This document shows positions 61,876-64,000 of a stretch of DNA of 64,000 nucleotides, piece after piece. The notes under the pieces are model-generated. The model did no database searches and was not told where the DNA came from. It was given only the letters and a program-made list of their open reading frames with translations. The DNA lies in assembly GCF_032393985.1 (NCBI RefSeq), contig NZ_CP135918.1, positions 2,418,001 through 2,482,000 on the forward strand. Direction: 5' to 3'. Source of the DNA: Fischerella sp. JS2. Lineage in GTDB: Bacteria > Cyanobacteriota > Cyanobacteriia > Cyanobacteriales > Nostocaceae. Each line of letters opens with the position of its first letter. The first letter of the stretch is position 1. Both the position numbers and the translations under genes were made by a program.

Positions 61876-62948
61876 TGTCAGTTTATAATGGCGAACAGTA
61901 CTTACAGGAGTCTATAGAAAGTGTTCTCAATCAGACCTTTACTGATTTTGAATTCATCATTATTGATGATGGCTCAGTCGATAGTAGCTGGGAAATACTT
62001 ACTAGATATGCAAGAGAAGATCAACGTATTAAGTTGTTCAAGAATACAGAAAATATCGGTTTAACTAAATCTCTTAATAAGGGATTGAAACTAGCACAAG
62101 GAGAGTACGTTGCTCGACAGGATGCAGATGATGTGTCCTCACTAGAAAGGTTTGAGAAGCAGGTAAAACTTTTGGATCAGTCTCCAGAAGTTGTTCTAGT
62201 ATCTTGCAATATAGAATGGATAGACCCTGAGGGACATTTTATTGCAAAACAGCCAAGAGAGTGCGATCGTGATTTGGTAGCTTGGTACTTATTATACTAC
62301 AATCATCTGGCAGGTCACAGCCAAGTGATGTTTAGGCAAAAGCCAGTCAAGAATTTAGGCGGTTATTCCGAGGATTATCGCTACAGTCAAGACTATGAAC
62401 TTTGGAGCCGTCTCATTAAAGTAGGTGATATTGTTATTTTGTCTGATGCTTTACTACAACAACGTCGTCATGACAAAAGTATTTCTGCTGCCAAGAAATT
62501 AGATCAGGATACTTACTCTCTGAGCAACTCAAAGCGTAATATTATACAATTGCTAGGCAAAGAACTTAATCTAGAAGAATTAAATGCTCTTAGGGGTTTT
62601 TGGCTAGGTCATTGGTGTTCATCTTTTTTCCCATCAAGTCAAAAAGTCAGTTCTATACACTCCCGAATTAAGGAAATTTACCAAGTGTTTGTGCTGCAAT
62701 CTGTACAACAGAACCGTTGTAATTCTGATCTGTCCTTCCGATTGCGTGTCCGTATCGCGCAGCAGTTTGCATTCTGGTTTGTAAGTCTTAGTATACGACG
62801 AGAGTTCAAATCAAAATTCAAGATTTCCCTTTATGTCTTGATCTGGTATCCACCAGCTTTACTAGATTGCTGTTTACAAGACATCAAGAAAGTAATATTA
62901 CATATGTTTCGATTGTTGGTGTCGACGCATCAGATAAAAACAGAATAA
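61851..62948 (+). CDS. Glycosyltransferase family 2
   Basis: A 365-residue GT-A enzyme. The N-terminal 230 residues are the catalytic domain: VSVVMSVYNGEQYLQESIES, FIIIDDGSVDSSWEIL, and the metal-binding ARQDADDVSSLERFEKQV with its D-x-D. The C-terminal third is basic and helical and may contact the membrane. It overlaps the GT4 gene upstream by 25 bases. Probably adds a sugar to the glycan exported by the nearby Wzm/Wzt transporter, an inference from position. Confidence 0.92.
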   Translation: MLPKVSVVMSVYNGEQYLQESIESVLNQTFTDFEFIIIDDGSVDSSWEILTRYAREDQRIKLFKNTENIGLTKSLNKGLKLAQGEYVARQDADDVSSLERFEKQVKLLDQSPEVVLVSCNIEWIDPEGHFIAKQPRECDRDLVAWYLLYYNHLAGHSQVMFRQKPVKNLGGYSEDYRYSQDYELWSRLIKVGDIVILSDALLQQRRHDKSISAAKKLDQDTYSLSNSKRNIIQLLGKELNLEELNALRGFWLGHWCSSFFPSSQKVSSIHSRIKEIYQVFVLQSVQQNRCNSDLSFRLRVRIAQQFAFWFVSLSIRREFKSKFKISLYVLIWYPPALLDCCLQDIKKVILHMFRLLVSTHQIKTE

Positions 62949-63228
62949 TTAGTTATCGTATACAGAGGTGCAGATTTAAAGCACTAATACTAAGTTACAT
63001 TCAAAAATAGTAACTGAGGCATTTATTTGATAACTAATTAGACCTTGCTTACGCCATAACTGATGGCATAAAAGCTAGAGGAGAAAGGGGAAACTACAGT
63101 ACATAATGTGTTATATTTAACTTTAATTCGTCTAAGTAACTTTTCATTATATACTTTAAAATTTTCCTACTCACTTAACTTAGTAATTCGCAATAAACCA
63201 TTGATAATTGACCAATGACTCATGACTA
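62949..63228. other. Spacer ending in an ATGAC-type tract
   Basis: No gene. TTGACCAATGACTCATGACT (about 63208-63227) runs into the start codon of the next gene, as it does before livM, livG and xthA. Confidence 0.5.
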
Positions 63229-63900
63229 ATGACAGAAAAACCCCTAGATCAACAAGATAATTTAAGACGACCACAATTAAAGCTAGATGCGCCTTTACGG
63301 ATGATGGAAACGGCATTTTTAGCAAGTACTGCTAGCTTAATTTGGTTTATTAATTTTTATTTTCCTTTGGGTCCATTACTGCGAATATTTTTTCCAGTGC
63401 CGATCGCTCTGGTCTATCTACGTTGGGGCAAAAGAGCTGCGTGGATGGCAGCTGTAACTTCTGGATTGCTGTTGTCGGTATTAATGGGGCCAATCCGCAG
63501 CTTGTTGTTTGTTATGCCCTTTGCCTTTATGGGCGTACTTTTAGGGGCTGCTTGGTATCGTCGCGTTCCCTGGATTGTTTCTATCAGCTTGGGCGCTGTA
63601 CTGGGTACTTTGGGGGTGTTTTTTCGGTTATGGTTGCTGTCTCTGTTATCAGGGGAAGACCTTTGGGTCTATGTTATTAACCAAGTTACAGAAATAGTGG
63701 AGTGGATCTTCCTGAGGCTCGGAATTTTGTCATCGCCCAGTATATCCTTAATTAATTTGGGAGCGATCGCGTTAATTATATTCAACAATTTTTTGTACCT
63801 ATTTATCGTCCATATAGCAGCCTGGCTATTACTTGATCGCCTCGGTAATCCTATTCCTCGTCCTCCCCACTGGGTACAAGTTCTGATGGATTACGAATAA
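63229..63900 (+). CDS. DUF2232 membrane protein
   Basis: A 223-residue integral membrane protein with about six helices and little outside them. The short basic N-terminus is followed by TAFLASTASLIWFINFYFPL-type hydrophobic sequence (cited in part), and PVPIALVYLRWGKRAAWMAA is the conserved part of the DUF2232 family, widespread in cyanobacteria and Firmicutes and of unknown function. The start codon is the last ATG of a repeated ATGAC tract, with no ribosome site. TTAGTGGTTAGTGG words follow the stop. Confidence 0.85.
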   Translation: MTEKPLDQQDNLRRPQLKLDAPLRMMETAFLASTASLIWFINFYFPLGPLLRIFFPVPIALVYLRWGKRAAWMAAVTSGLLLSVLMGPIRSLLFVMPFAFMGVLLGAAWYRRVPWIVSISLGAVLGTLGVFFRLWLLSLLSGEDLWVYVINQVTEIVEWIFLRLGILSSPSISLINLGAIALIIFNNFLYLFIVHIAAWLLLDRLGNPIPRPPHWVQVLMDYE

Positions 63901-63969
63901 TAGTTAGTGGTTAGTGGTTAGTAGGAATTTCCACTAACTACTAAATACATAATTACTAACAAATTATAT

Positions 63970-64000
63970 ATGATTCGCATTTATACTGAAATAGAACAGG
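63970..64000 (+). CDS. Start of a gene cut by the window end (CobT-like?)
   Basis: ATG 63970 opens MIRIYTEIEQ and runs off the window. This opening resembles, from memory, cyanobacterial CobT-type nicotinate-nucleotide:dimethylbenzimidazole phosphoribosyltransferase-related proteins, but ten residues are too few to decide. Confidence 0.3.
   Translation, partial: MIRIYTEIEQ

Overview
The window looks like a filamentous, heterocyst-type cyanobacterial chromosome (order Nostocales). The evidence is the frequent HIP1 octamer GCGATCGC inside genes, the low G+C, A/T-rich spacers, the intergenic families of short tandem and palindromic repeats typical of Nostoc-like genomes, and the gene content (pentapeptide-repeat proteins, a DUF3352 protein, a cyanobacterial Zn-ribbon mini-protein, a carotenoid oxygenase, a hybrid histidine kinase). 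No tRNA, rRNA, CRISPR array, intact insertion sequence or prophage was seen. Genus cannot be fixed from the sequence alone.

Layout. 1-6.4 kb: tail of a Crp/Fnr regulator, a small cyanobacterial protein, an Hsp20 chaperone, a pentapeptide protein, a protealysin-like M4 protease with its probable emfourin inhibitor, and a BtuF-like binding protein followed by a GC-rich repeat block. 6.9-15.9 kb: hybrid histidine kinase, an LpxB-related gene with an MsbA-type exporter, a large GT39-like membrane glycosyltransferase carrying an in-frame repeat insertion, and an acetyltransferase. 16-25 kb: a YdeI gene broken by one stop, a PutA-type proline catabolic enzyme, a sensor-like gene with two lesions, a tandem BMC-fold protein with a pentapeptide protein, and a carotenoid oxygenase. 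25-31 kb: a five-gene branched-chain/neutral amino acid ABC importer whose spacers are filled with repeats. 31-40 kb: Uma2 nuclease, EF-G paralogue, TPR protein, glycerol kinase, DUF3352 protein, a broken Rpn/DUF2887 gene and a 21-bp tandem array. 40-51 kb: glycosyltransferase, Zn-ribbon protein, exonuclease III, a RelBE-like toxin-antitoxin pair, an SDR protein, an HlyD adaptor facing a clostripain-like protease, threonine deaminase, YidD and a lone sugar permease. 51.8-56 kb: a 1372-residue Hsp70-like protein. 56-64 kb: a Crp/Fnr regulator, a Wzm/Wzt polysaccharide exporter with two glycosyltransferases, a DUF2232 membrane protein and the first codons of another gene.

Functional themes. Amino-acid handling is strong (importer, PutA, IlvA). 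Envelope and polysaccharide work is represented by LpxB-like, MsbA-like, GT39, Wzm/Wzt and several glycosyltransferases. Two protease modules are present, one paired with an inhibitor.

Most notable for follow-up: the protease-inhibitor pair separated by a strong terminator; the tandem BMC-fold protein next to pentapeptide proteins; the very large Hsp70-like protein with coiled coils and acidic tandem repeats; repeats that have entered reading frames or supply start codons; and four genes carrying stops or frameshifts whose remainder is still readable, which suggests recent decay or, for the homopolymer sites, sequencing error.
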